DNA of 59,296 nucleotides from Hypsibius dujardini (GCA_001579985.1 LRSR01006518.1:1-59296); one strand, 5' to 3'. Positions 20,551-31,630 are shown, numbered from the stretch's first letter. Translations and numbers: made by a program. Notes: generated from the letters alone by a model not told the origin.

Positions 20551-21394
20551 TAGCCCCAAGAACTCTGCTCACGTGACTTTTGCTGTTCAAACAGACCGAA
20601 AACTCCGCCCTAAATGACACCGCCCTAAATTGCACCGTTTCTGACAACCAATCAGGACAATTGACAAACAACTTTTACTAAATCAAGCCAATCAATTGCA
20701 ACGGTAGAAAAAAGCACAATCATGAAAAGCTGCAAAAACAGCTGATAAGATTTTGAATTCGGCTACTTTGCGCAGTTTCCCTGCGTTTAAGTCATCAGTT
20801 GTTGCAGTCCTATACACAGGTAAATTGCTATTTGTTTTTCGAGATCGCGAGATAAGCCAATTTTTGGTGGGCCACTTGGTTCAATTACTCGCATCTCTTG
20901 ATATCGAAGATATTTTATTGCTACACCTGTTGCACTTCATCTCTCTCTATGCGCAAACAGCCTGTGTTGTGCAAGCAGAGTTCTTCTTGGAGCTGACTGC
21001 GTAGGAGATCATAGCAAAAACCGTAATAATTATTGCAGTCAATAGGAGTTCACGACTTAAATGGTCCTTGGTCTGGTTTCACACACAAATTTTCATTCAA
21101 GAAAGTTCAATTTATTCTGATCTTGTGGTGGGTTGATTAATTGTAATACAATCAATTCCTCTGTACTGCATCATTAATAGCAGAATGTGTTGGTTATTCA
21201 TGTGGAGGTCAAGGTCACGAGAGCAACGTCGACCTGAAAACTGGTTTGCCACCTCTGCTTTAGCGTGACAAGCACACTGCGATTTTGTTGAGACCCTTTA
21301 AATTTATATATTACAACGGTTTTTCAGGGCTGCGAGTTTCTACTGAGTAGAAGCCCTAGAGAGTCTCCGCCCGTTTAACTGTTTACTGCAGGGT
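20551..21394. other. No gene recognised
   Basis: Unique-looking sequence. The frame 20753-21004 (83 codons) has no family signature. Confidence 0.4.
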
Positions 21395-21692
21395 AGAATA
21401 GTACCGTCATCCCCCGATCTCAAGGGACACTTTTTTGCCCTACCAGTAAATTTGACCCACCCCGGATCTTATCTGTTCATCACCGTTTGCTATTGTTTGC
21501 CTACAATCAATCAATCAACTGATTCAAAGTGTGCGTCAAGGAATTCCTCTTAATCAATCAATCAATCGCTGTCAAGTTGCACTTAAATTTCAACCAATCA
21601 CGACACAGTGAATCCGATTGAACAGTCAACCAATGACGGGAGGGGGTGGGGCTCACTGTTCTTTGGGATCGGGGGAATACGGTAGAAGTGAT
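21395..21692. mobile_element. MITE-like element with TIR TACCGT-ATTCCCCCGATC
   Basis: The left end AGTACCGTCATCCCCCGATC and right end GATCGGGGGAATACGGTAGA are inverted copies; inner parts (ACCCACCCC / GGGGTGGGG) also pair. No ORF. Confidence 0.65.
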
Positions 21693-21734
21693 AAATGTAT
21701 GAAGAAAAAGTCTATATTTCGGATCACCCTGAAT

Positions 21735-21878
21735 TTTGTCCATAAATCGGCTCACTCATAAGTTTCTCTTTGATAGCGGTGCAAAGGGGAAGGTGCTATA
21801 GTATACTAAGATGTGGTATAAAAAATCAATTAATCAAGCACCTGCCATCAAAGAGAAAGCATGAGTGAGCCGAAAAAC
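21735..21878. mobile_element. Hairpin element, TIR CGGCTCACTCAT
   Basis: CGGCTCACTCATAAGTTTCT and TTTGATAGCGGTGC pair with GCACCTGCCATCAAAGAGAA and GCATGAGTGAGCCG. The arms are about 35 nt around a 70-nt centre. Confidence 0.65.
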
Positions 21879-22113
21879 TGACTTCACTTCATAACATATT
21901 TCATACATCTGGAAGAAAGATGAACCGATTGATAATTCTGTTAAATCTACCCAAGCAAGAGCGTTTTGCCACATGTAATTTTGCTGTTTTATTCAACGTC
22001 TTCGGATACGTTGAACTTACTACATGCGTTTTGAAATGTAACTGCAAACTAGTTTTGTCGGTATTATAAACTGTCCGTATAGGAAGATTGTCAGTACAAT
22101 CTCAAAGTTGAGT

Positions 22114-25045
22114 TTAGCATTGACTCTCTTCACATCGATCGGTGAACTTGCATCTTATGCCTGAGAGATCCAAATTCGTGGGATGTTTCGTGAAAACGCA
22201 ATGGAAGTCACCATTATCGAAGAAATAGCAATACGTCGTCATATCCATGGCCTGCAACATTTCCATGGAACGCATCACATCGCCTAAAACAACAGCATCC
22301 AGTGGAAGATGAATGAAGCCCGAGGGAAAGCAGGAAAACGGTACCAATTTTATTCCGCATCAGTTGCGGTGTGGACGTATCGTTGACCGGCAACACGTCC
22401 AAGTGGCACAATCCCGAAGAGCAGCCGATGTTGACGAACTGATAGTTCAACACTTGCACCGCGCCCTCAAGCTCTCGCGTGATGATGCAGTAATTGACGG
22501 CAACACGTGCTGGCAAAGGTTTCATTAAGGGCAATCAGGCGCTTTGAAATCACCCAAAAATCTCGCCGGGGTGGCCATGAATGATTATTATCGTGTCGCG
22601 GTCTAATCTTTTCTAACTCCTTTTTGAGTTGGCAAACTTTTATCTTTTTTAGTTTTTCAAAAACAAATTCTTTGACGTCATCGGACGTAGTCGTCCTTCT
22701 CGGGCACTCTTTTGATAACTTTGAATGGCGAATATCTTCTGATTAACCTCGTTTTGCACTTTTCTGATAGGTATTTAAAATTGCAATCTTCGAAATTCAA
22801 AGTTTTTAGCTGACTGATCTAGTTGCAGAGAAAAGTGAGAGAAACTCAGCGACCCAAGTTCACCCCATCCCAAAATAAGTTTTTTTCAAGGTTCTTCCTC
22901 TTTTTCTCTGTAATGCATCTTGCCAATTCAAAATTCTGAATTTTGAAGGTGGCAATTTTAAATGCCTATCGGAAAGTGCAAAACGAGGTTAATCAGAAGA
23001 TATTCGCCATTCAAAGTTATCAAAAGAGTGCCGGAGAGAGACGGCTACGTCCGATGACGTCATAGGATTTTTTTAATATATAAAAAATTGAAAAAGACAA
23101 AAAGTTTGCCAACTCAACCATGAGTCATAAAAAAATATAGTGGAACACGAAAACAATAATCCATGGTCACCGCGGCTGGCGACCCGGTGAGATTTAAGGA
23201 CGATTTCAAAGCGCCGGCTTGCCCTTAATTTAAATTGCAATACGCGTTTAAAGATGACAAGTACCTGCACAACCAGTTTTTCCTGTATTATTGCTGCTAC
23301 TGTTGTTTTCGCCCCCGCCTCCGTCATTAAGAGCCGTTAGAGTAGTTTTGCCTTTGTAGCCTAGTAAATTAATTGTCGTCACATTTTGTGTCATAAGCTC
23401 TTTTAACCTGAATGACTTTACATTGGAATAAATGTGGCAAACGCGCGGGGTTCTGTTCTACGAGCCATTTCCCTAATGAAAAAGATAGAAAGGGACAATT
23501 CTCACCCGTGCTCCACGTTCCTTCGTACGATCCGCGCCATGGGAGTCCTCCTCGGCAGTGGTCTATACCTTCGGTGCAGTCAGTGATGCCGTAACACTCG
23601 AACCACATTGTCTGATAAAAAGCGCACGTAGCTACCACTTCCTTTCGCCCATTGGATTGACCAATTTTCTTATCAATTATACCTAACCAGGAGCAGGAGA
23701 TGCAAAAATGGACTTGTTGTACCGTTAGTTAGCATGGTGCGTGAGCAATTACTGTACTGCCGCAATTAAACCGGTCACTTTTACACCCGGGCAGCGCATT
23801 CGACTTGTGTGTGAGTGAGTGAGTGTGGCTGTGCTCTCACTCAACACACAGGCGCATGTGTGTGCTCACTCGACACAAAGGCGCGTGTGTGTGCTCTCAC
23901 TCGACACACAGGCGCGTGTGTGTGCTCTCACTCGACACACAGGCGCGGTTAACGGAGGCGTGGCTAAGCTGGCCGGTTTAATCGCGGCAGTACAATACCA
24001 TCAGCTTGACTCCAATGCTTCCTGTTAGTGTTGACATTCGTCGAGCAATTGTTCACGTTATAAAACTTCTTTTTGTTGTTGCGAAAGGGGGTGATGACAG
24101 GATCAACGGTGGGGTCGTCGACACAGCCAGTTTGGCAGGTATAGCTGTGGTCGTTAAAGAAGAGGCAGCTACTGTTCATTCGCATGGTCTCATCCGACTC
24201 ATCATCATCTGCAAATAAATGTATTATTTTTGCAGGGTTTTTTGTGTTTGTTTTTGCACTCGCTCAAAGTTACCGTCATGTGAGGACTGATCTGTCGGCT
24301 GAGTCACGTTTTCGTGCGATGTTGTTTGTGTTTCTAAAATCAAAACCAAAACAATCCCAGCAACGTGCTCGTATTCTTAAGAAATTATGATATTAAGAAA
24401 ACTCGGGCAAAACTTGCTTGGTATTTATCGAGTCATCTCTCTGTTATCTGGTCAAATTTAAGTTATCGTCACTGTATCCAAAATTATTAATTAAAAATAA
24501 ATTATGAATTAACAGCCAACAAAATATTTATTTACAATATATAATATATATATACTATATACTATAAATACTAGTATCATTGGTATCATTAGTATCATTG
24601 GGTCAGAAAATAGAGGCGACTTGAGGTCAGAATCCTCCCTCTTACAAAATCTACCTGAACCAGGTGAGCTGTTTTCCACTGCAAGGATCGATAGGCCGTC
24701 CAACGGCGGAAGTCCCGACTCAATATCATTCTGTCACAAAGAATGAAACAAAACATTTGCTGTATAAACATGTCAAGCAGGTCACACACTTACCACGACT
24801 TTGATAACAATCCCTTTTTTTGGATTCCATTTTCCTTTATCCGCTGTCTCATTCGTGACGTCTCCTGTCGCTAACCATGTCCGTTTGCTCTCACCTACTC
24901 AGGTAGAGACACAAGAAAACTGCCCAAGCTGAGGATTAATCAGTTTAGATGGCAACAGCTTACGTCGTCTCTGCGAGTCGGCGTGAAGTGATCCAGGAAG
25001 AAGGATCAGAAGGACTAGAAGCCTGCGATGCAATGGGATCTTCAT
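22114..25045 (-). CDS. Secreted cysteine-rich protein, seven exons, family not recognised
   Basis: Exons on the minus strand: 25045-24964, 24843-24794, 24730-24655, 24208-24057, 23641-23422, 22509-22345 and 22283-22114. All splice sites are GT-AG and all phases match, giving 304 aa. It begins MKIPLHRRLLVLLILLPGSL, a good signal peptide cleaved near HADSQ. A short acidic linker (GSDDDESDETM) follows, then a Cys-rich ectodomain with pairs such as SSCLFFNDHSYTCQTGC, FECYGITDCTEGIDHC, INIGCSSGLC-type spacing (FVNIGCSSGLCHLDVL), TTYCYFFDNGDFHCVF and IRCKFTDRCEESQC at the very end. There is no membrane segment. The acceptor of exon 5 is the least certain site. The intron between exons 5 and 6 contains a TTAA-flanked palindrome. 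Probably extracellular; the partner is unknown. A fragment of exon 5 is duplicated at 27290-27405. Confidence 0.75.
22525..23228. mobile_element. TTAA-flanked palindromic element in intron
   Basis: Bounded by TTAA at both ends (22525 and 23225). The terminal arms GGGCAATCAGGCGCTTTGAA and the mirrored TTTCAAAGCGCCGGCTTGCCC are inverted, and inner arms (GACGTCATCGGACGTAG, GAATGGCGAATATCTTCTGA) pair almost perfectly. TTAA target duplications are characteristic of piggyBac-type transposition, but the terminal sequence is not the usual piggyBac CCCT/CCY end, so the superfamily is an inference. Confidence 0.7.
23752..23996. mobile_element. MITE-like element carrying a GACACACAGGCGCGTGTGTG minisatellite
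   Basis: The ends GTACTGCCGCAATTAAACCG and CGGTTTAATCGCGGCAGTAC are inverted repeats. The interior has four copies of a ~36-bp unit with CTCACTCGACACACAGGCGC and GTGTGTGTG. Confidence 0.75.
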
Positions 25046-25985
25046 GATCAATGAAAATGTTACTCCAAAGTCGAGTAAATTGTATTGACTGCACAGACAA
25101 TTTGACAAGTGATGTTTTTAGTAAGAGGCATCGGACTGCTGTGACGAAATTTGTTTGATAAAAATATCAGCAGTAAAAACCACTTCACCCGTCGCACAAT
25201 AAAAGAAATCAGGTTTTGTCCCTGCTGTGACTGATTGTCCTGCGGTGCAAAAGTAACGGAAACAAAACGCCCAACCCACAGTACCGTATCTGAAGAGAAC
25301 TTTTGTCTAGCGGGCTTAGCGGAACTGTACTGTACTGTACCAGTATATCAGTAAACAGATGAGACTACCTTGCTTGATTATTGTTTCTCCACTCCCCGTG
25401 AGACTTTTACTTTTAAAAGTTTTCAATTAAAATAGTAATTAATTAATTTATAATATTATAATATTTTATTATTTTATAATATTATTATATTTTATTATTT
25501 TATAATATTATATTTTAATTTTTTCATAATATTATTATATTTTATTATTTTATCAGTAATTAACTAATTTCAATTAATTGTTTTAATTAAGTAAGTAATG
25601 ATGAATTTAGGTTTGGCTTGTCCGTTTATGTGGGAAAACAACAAAGAGCTCAGCGAGTCACACTAGCGATCGGAAGTAAGAGCTTGTATGATCTTTTGGG
25701 CACTAATACTCGTAAGTCTCCTAATCGTATTTGGAGAATGAGTTATGGATGGATCACTTTCTCACTTGTCTGCACACTGATCGCGCGCTCCGGTCGTGTG
25801 AATGGCTCATATGAGTGACGATCAACGAAGTAGACACAGCCGCCGGCCGACATGTGATTGAGGTGGGCCCACTTTCCCATTGAAATTGTGTACAAGACCA
25901 AGAGATCAGCCAGTTTGGAATTGCGAAATTAACGATGCAAATAAGCGAGCTCACGATTCTTACTGTTCATCTCGAACATTTGTAT
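25046..25985. other. Upstream flank of the secreted-protein gene; no other gene seen
   Basis: Includes a very A/T-rich block of ATAATATTATA-type units at 25440-25560. No TATA or other promoter site can be assigned with confidence. Confidence 0.45.
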
Positions 25986-25987
25986 TT

Positions 25988-26145
25988 CTGTAGAGTCCCG
26001 ACGCATCCGTGGTACTTTTTGGACACCCCCCCCCCCAGTAAATCAGACCCGGTGGGCCATACATCTTTGCAACCAATCAAAACGGTCGCTTTTTACTGTG
26101 TGATGACGTAGGCACCACGGATGGGTTGGGACTCTACAGTAGTTT
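25988..26145. mobile_element. Hairpin element, TIR CTGTAGAGTCCC
   Basis: CTGTAGAGTCCCGACGCATC...GTGGTAC is mirrored by GGCACCACGGATGGGTTGGG followed by ACTCTACAG. The core contains a C11 run. No ORF. Confidence 0.7.
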
Positions 26146-26224
26146 AAATTAATTGACGTAAAGAAACACGGCAAAAAAGCATTAACAAGAACTACCCTCA
26201 GACAATCGTGGAATTAATGAATGC

Positions 26225-26375
26225 TGTTAACTGTACACTGCAGGAAAAATCAAGAAGCAAGATTGTGTTCCTGACATTTCGCTGGTACAACATGCGTTCT
26301 AATATGGTTGAAGCCGGGACTTCCCTCGGAGAAGGAGTCGTGTGCTGAATGCGCCATCTTCAACATTCGCAGGGT
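26225..26375 (+). pseudogene. Copy of the C-terminal exon region of the second DOMON gene
   Basis: Translates LQEKSRSKIVFL, YNMRSNM and LGEGVVC, then a stop where the parent at 57.8 kb has Phe, followed by MRHLQH. A donor CAGG-GTAAG is intact here but mutated in the 57.8-kb copy. The fragment lacks flanking exons, so it is a pseudogene piece. Confidence 0.75.
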
Positions 26376-26514
26376 AAGTTTTTTATGACCATTTGGCTGA
26401 ATTAGATTGGATGTAATTGGCCAAAGACATAAACCCTTCTCAAGAAAAGGCTCATCCCTATACTATGATTAAGCACACGTCAAGACAGTGCGGGTCTCGA
26501 TATCTGCGGTCTGT

Positions 26515-26576
26515 GTGTCTGTGTCTGTGTCTGTGTCTGTGTCTGTGTCTTTGTCTATTTGTCTGTCTGTCTGTTT

Positions 26577-26619
<43 letters not shown>

Positions 26620-26632
26620 GTCTGTCTGTCTA
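26515..26632. repeat. GTGTCT then (GTCT)n array
   Basis: Hexamers passing into tetramers. The preceding GCACACGTCAAGACAGTGCG and CTCGATATCTGCGGTC are the inverse of the flank of the array at 57548-57620, so the array was duplicated together with the DOMON fragment. Confidence 0.9.
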
Positions 26633-26700
26633 TAAGTATGGTGTGTCTCTGACTGTGTCAATATTCTGATGCCTATGTCCATGATTGCCCTTTTCAATGT

Positions 26701-26905
26701 TTATTTTTGTAAGCGCCTCGATGCCCTGTACAGGGCGGGTGCCAGTAAAAGGTCCACAGAAAGAACCCACCACTGTTCGCGTAAATGATGATCGTGTAAA
26801 TGCCATCTAGAATAAAACAAAAAAATGCATTTTACACGCGAGTCTGTAGGACGAATCGATGAAACCATACCTTGCCCGAAAGCCTGCATCTCCTAAGAAA
26901 CAGAA
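26701..26905 (-). pseudogene. Copy of receptor membrane-proximal and tail exons
   Basis: On the minus strand, GDAGFRARYG followed by a GTATGG donor copies the end of receptor exon 9, and after a short intron RWHLHDHHLREQWWVLSVDL copies exon 10. It ends early (LLLAPALYRASRRLQK*). Only these two exons are present, so it is a fragment. Confidence 0.8.
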
Positions 26906-26994
26906 CCAGAGCGGATAATGTTAGGACACTCGTGACTCTGCCATTTTTGCGCGAAACCTAAATAATTATGAACTACCTCGCTTTTCCACGCAGC

Positions 26995-27262
26995 CACCTC
27001 GGTCCGCCGGTCCACCTCGGTCTGAGTCGGAGGAAACTTGTCGAAGACGTCGCTGTCGACCGCCGCGGCATCTTACGGAAACCGTCTAGTGTCTGTCGCA
27101 GCGCCACACCCTCTTCAGCTGCAGCTGCTGCCGGGATCGAAGTTTCGCCCGACGAAGAAGCGGAAGATTGAATTCGATTTCACGATTCCGCTGACGGCGT
27201 CTTTCGACGACACCGGCATCTCCTCGTCCTCCGACCCACTCAAGCCCGTTTAGAATATCCTG
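26995..27262 (+). pseudogene. Second partial duplicate of the CAF1-like 3' exon
   Basis: Starts within the exon (after CTCGGTCTGAGTCGGAGGAA) and runs to the stop with TSLSTAAASYGNRLVSVAAP and RPTKKRKIEFDFTIPL. Homology stops just after the stop codon. Only 70 codons are left. Confidence 0.8.
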
Positions 27263-27289
27263 ACTTCTTGGTTGTCGGGTTTTGCCGAG

Positions 27290-27405
27290 TTTTGTTCTAC
27301 TATTCATTTCCTTAATGAAATAGGTAGAAAGGGATAATTCTCATCCATGCTCCACGTTCCTTCATACAATCCGCGCCATGGTAGTCCTCCTCGACGGTGT
27401 ATAAG
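27290..27405 (-). pseudogene. Fragment of secreted cysteine-rich protein exon 5
   Basis: Matches 23448-23568 (for example CATGCTCCACGTTCCTTC against CGTGCTCCACGTTCCTTC), joined within 30 nt to the CAF1-like fragment. No flanking exons. Confidence 0.75.
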
Positions 27406-27486
27406 AAACGCGTCAGTATGGCAGTGGCAGTGCCCCATTTTACAAATATGGGAAGTCATAATTAAGGCTACACCCAGTCGAACGGT

Positions 27487-27566
27487 CTAGGCGGCCGGGG
27501 GAAGCACCAGCTCGTTCGCTTCGATGAGGTTAAACGCGGCCATCCGCAGCAGACTTGCTGGACCCG
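27487..27566 (-). CDS. Possible 3'-terminal exon (weak)
   Basis: On the minus strand an acceptor-like TTGCGTATAG is followed by PGPASLLRMAAFNLIEANEL and VLPPAA, then a stop. G+C content is higher than around it. No partner exon is found; low confidence. Confidence 0.25.
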
Positions 27567-28025
27567 GCTATACGCAATGTAGATGAACTAAATTAAACTT
27601 ATATTAAATTAAATAACAATTAAATAAAGTAAAAACTAAAATAAAAACAAATAGAATAAGTAAAATGAAACTAAATAAAAAATGTTTAATTTTTGGTGAC
27701 TAATTTTTTCAGTTTCTGAATAAAAGAAAAGTATAAATCTTCGTTAATAAAAAATTCAGTGGGCAAAAAATTAGTCAACGATTCTGATAATTCAATCATC
27801 TGCTTTGTTTCGCAAAAAACGTCCTGAATTCAGAATTAAACAAAATCTAAAACAAAATTAACATGCATGTAATTTGTTATATATCTGAAAAGATAATTTA
27901 GACCGGAAAAAATACCACATCTTTCTTGAATGAATAAAAAATTTGACGAGCGGTCAACCACGCTGTCTGGTCGTTACGGCCACGCCCCCCCCCCCAGCAG
28001 CGTCTCAGTCAAACCTCCCTGAAGC
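27567..28025. other. A/T-rich stretch, no gene
   Basis: Tracts such as AAATAAAACTAAATAAAAAA; a C9 run near 27990. No coding signal. Confidence 0.5.
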
Positions 28026-28813
28026 TAGGGATGGCATCAAATGAGGAAACGACCGATTTGATTTGATTTGATTTGATTTGATTTGATTTGAATTTGAAAT
28101 CATTTGATTTTGATTTGATTTTGATTTGACGGTACTTTGAAAATTTCGTTGACTTCATACTAGTACTTTCTGGAATGTTTTTTGCAATAATTTTAGCGCG
28201 ATTAGTATATATTCGAGGAGAACAATTATTCGGACTAGAGTTCAGTTTTACTTATAAAAATTATTAGTTTGAATTTAGGTGGAAAATTTACCTTTTTTAT
28301 TATTTATTTTCTAGGTAAAGACTACGAAAAACCTGCACTACACAAGTGCAAATGTTTTTTTCATGATGCAGTCTTATCATCATTCATACTTCATAAGTAT
28401 TAAGTTAGGTTAATAAATGCGTGGCAGATCTCCCAGTTACATTTTAGGGAATGTCAGAAATGGAAAAGATTGCGTCATCAGGCTCATCGGGTTGCGGGGA
28501 CGGAATGACTCCGAATAGCTCGAGAGTTTTTATGAACATTCTGAATGAGGAACGTTTAAAACGTAAACTTTAGAACATGAACTATTATGGACATTCTGAA
28601 TTAAGAAATTTGGAAAATTACTAAAATTTTGCAAAAAGATCGAGGTTGAGCCGTTTTTAAGCCAAAAATTGGTCGAAAAATGCTGAAAATCAAATCAAAA
28701 TCAAATGAATTTCAAAACCAAATCAAATGAATTTCAAAGTCAAAACGAACCTCAATTTGATTTGATTTGATTTGATTTGATTTGAATTTGACATTTGATG
28801 CCATCCCTACCTC
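28024..28813. mobile_element. TA-flanked palindrome with ATTTG-repeat arms
   Basis: Ends TAGGGATGGCATCAAATG and CATTTGATGCCATCCCTA are perfect inverses and include TA at each border, as for Tc1/mariner-type target sites. Just inside each end are (GATTT)n / (AAATC)n pentamer arrays. The inner 500 nt have no ORF. A shorter relative lies at 20390-20550. Confidence 0.75.
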
Positions 28814-28889
28814 AAGCAGCTGCAACGTCATCTCCGGAGAATCCTCACCAAATTGAACCCGTGAATCACCGTGGCCGGGAGCAGTTACA

Positions 28890-29022
28890 GCTCGACGCAC
28901 AGCTCTGGAGGAGTTACTTCTTCAGCCCACACCCATTCCAGTGCGCCCACTCATCGATTTAACAAGTGTGGGCGCATGGGTTAGGGCGTTGGCTGAAGAA
29001 GTAATTCCGCCACAGCTGCAGA
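28890..29022. mobile_element. Hairpin, arms AGCTCTGGAGGAGTTACTTC
   Basis: The left arm AGCTCTGGAGGAGTTACTTC and TTCAGCC pair with GGCTGAAGAAGTAATTCCGC and CACAGCT; inner CCCACACCCATT / GGGCGCATGGGTTAGGG also partly pair. No ORF. Confidence 0.6.
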
Positions 29023-30855
29023 TCCCTTTGCCCTAGACGGCGCGGACGAAATGCGTCGTACATGGCGCATTGTTCATCAATTCGAAATAATTCGAAATAA
29101 TTCATTATTTAAAATAAAATCGAAGCTATTGATATGGTTGAGTCGACGAAACAGACATTTCAATTTTAGAGATATCGGTTATAAAACACTCAAAACAACT
29201 GCTGGTCATGCCTAAAAGTTTTTGCGCAAGCGGTCGTCATGAGATACTTTCACGCTGACCCGCATTTAAAGCACTGTGATGGATGCATACTTTTTTATTA
29301 ATCAGCCCTTAAAAAATATACCTTTGTCCATTTCAAGTACTATACTAAACAATTTCTTCTTCTAAGAGTTGTAACTGTGGCTTCTCCAGTAGTGGCGCTC
29401 TAGTGGCTTCCAGCTCCTCCAAACAAACTACCTGTCAACTGTCTATGTATGTAAGACTGTGTCAATCTGTGTCAGTTTCAATGTCAGTGTCTGTATCATT
29501 AGTTTATAGTTCCTTTTTCTTCAGTCATATAACGAGAGAAAAAAATTATCACCTTAAAATTATAGAATACATTTAACACATTAAATGAGCTCGGAAAAAT
29601 GTACTCTACTAAATTGAAGAAAACTAAATTCAAACTAAGTTTAATTTTAGTTTCCTTTTACTAAAAAGAGAAGAAAGCCTAAAAAAGTGAACGTACAATC
29701 CTAATTTGCAGCTTTCTCCAAAGATTTTCATTTGGACAATCTTTCAGAACAAATTTAATATAAATATCATGGGATGATTTCTCAGTGCACAACGCTTATT
29801 TTCATGTCAAAGAAATGGAGGACTGAAGGTTTCTCGTAAAAAGTGCGAAACACTTTTAATGAATAGTGTTGTTCAAATCCATTTAAAATAATATATAAAA
29901 TGGTCTTTTCATTTTAAATAAAAAGAATTTCAATTTTATTTGAAACTGAGATAGAAAACGTGCCGGTTTTCAATTTTATTTAAAATAAATTGGGCCAAAA
30001 AACTAGAATCATCAGCAGTTTTAATTTGAAGTCATATTTTAAATTGCTAAAATCGGTCTTTTTTCTTTTAAATAACCCGGAAGTATACTTAAATACGATT
30101 TTCCACGTGATTTAAATTAACTTATAATTTTATTTGAATTTAGAGAGGATATTTAAACAGCTTCAGGCATGCTATCTGACAAAAGACAACTGAGAATTAC
30201 TGCACCGTTCTGAAATCCGAAACATCGCCACCTCTCGTTATTGCAAATAACTAAAAGGCCCCGCCTTTCCTCCCTTAAAGAAATTAACGTTTCATCACTG
30301 CGTCAGTGACTGCTTTTGGGAAGCTATTATTGCAACGTGCTGTTTTCCCACGTACGTGCTTATACCCGTCGATGAGCTCTTCCTGCGCATCGATTCAAGA
30401 AGTCGGAGCACGGATTAAAAAATACATAAATTCAGGTCATATTAAACCAGATGGAATTTTCTAATTTTTTTTCTCTTGCTGCAATACAGTTAGGCCACAA
30501 GGCACAAGTAAAATGAGACGCAGTTTTATTTTTGAAATGGCTTAAGCAAATGGGTATCTTCTCTTTATCTGTTATCTGTCGCGCTTAAATCCATGACCTG
30601 CACGACTGGACTCGTGAACTTTACCCGTCTTTCCCAAGTCGCTGCTTGAGGGTTTTCACCGCTCATGTACTCCTATTCGTGTGTTTGGTTGTTGTTTGTT
30701 TGTTCTCGGAAATACAACCGAAACGGAAGTGTCCGGTTAAACATCTATTTTCTGCGCGAGCCTGTGTGTCGCGACCGGTTTACTACTTATAAATTCATAT
30801 GGTGCGTGTTTTCATAATCATAATACTTTATTTGTACTGTAGTTTTTAGCGAATT
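29023..30855. other. Non-coding, partly duplicated stretch
   Basis: 30190-30560 is a diverged copy of 32305-32620 (CGCCACCTCTCGTTATTGCA against CGTCACCTCTCGTTGTTGCA; AATACAGTTAGGCCAC in both). Otherwise A/T-rich without gene signals. Confidence 0.5.
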
Positions 30856-30859
30856 GGAA

Positions 30860-31157
30860 TCTTCTGATTACTGAAAGCCAGATCGCCCAATTCCGAACTC
30901 TTTGGATCTTCGGTAGAAGCCGAATCGATTACGACCTTCTCATGGCTCGCGTGAAACAAGCCGAAAAAAACCCACTCAAATACGTCAACGACGCACTTCG
31001 GTACGTAGACGAGAAGAACATTTACGCTCCTAAAAGGAGAAGCCGATCCGTTTTTTCGAAGGTCTCACACCGCATCTAAAAACGGAATTTGTAACCGACA
31101 TGCAAAACTCAATCACTGCCTTCCAGGACCGACTCCGAGTCGTCGAAAGGAAGTAAG
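30860..31157 (+). mobile_element. Retrotransposon gag-like remnant
   Basis: Forward translation gives SQIAQFRTLWIFGRSRIDYD and KYVNDALRYVDEKN. After a frameshift it gives FEGLTPHLKTEFVTDMQNSI and AFQDRLRVVERK before a stop. The FL-GL-P-L-EF pattern followed by a helical region is typical of gag capsid proteins of Ty3/gypsy-like elements. Broken frame; no adjacent pol is recognised. Confidence 0.45.
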
Positions 31158-31159
31158 CT

Positions 31160-31300
31160 TTGCTTCTTAGAGATGGGACGAAAAGTGGGACACATACTTC
31201 ATTTGCACATTCATCCATCTTCAATGTCGATGGCTTGGGTGAAGCTCTTTTTCCATTGGCTGAAAGCTCGACACGAGTGCCTCCAGTTTAGTAAGGTCAG
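31160..31300 (-). promoter_or_regulatory. Promoter module, copy 3
   Basis: AGCCAATGGAAAAAGAGCTT and GGATGAATGTGCAAATG on the minus strand match the module; the downstream part is replaced by gag-like debris. Confidence 0.4.
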
Positions 31301-31494
31301 CAAACTCTGGATGTTAACTAGATGAGGTTTTTTGTTAACGAAATTTTTTGAGCAGTTAAGCAAGCGGACACGTTCTCGAATTTTCTGAATAGGGATCGAA
31401 GAACTCATGAAATTCTTTGGTCAATGTTTCGGAACCAAATACATTATGCAGTAGAATTATGTTTCGTACTAATAACCATGCAAGGAGTTTGAAA

Positions 31495-31630
31495 AAAGTG
31501 GTGCAGATATTTCATTTACATATCCGTCAAACTTAAATACCAACGGCTGGGACAAAGCCGCTCACCCATTGGCTTAAAGTTGGACGCATGTGTTTTTCAA
31601 TGGAGTGACGTCAACAAATCATTGCGCATC
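31495..31630 (-). promoter_or_regulatory. Promoter module, copy 4
   Basis: On the minus strand: CGTCACTCCATTGAAAAACA, GCCAATGGGTGAGCGGCTTT, CGGATATGTAAATGAAAT. The plus-strand TGACGTCA-like GTGACGTCAACAAATCATTG is shared with copy 5. Confidence 0.45.

Noticed and set aside
23231-23310. An 18-nt exon (EKLVVQ) near 23255-23272 for the secreted-protein gene
   Set aside because: It has usable sites, but including it breaks phase with exon 6; the donor at 23421 gives a phase-perfect direct join.
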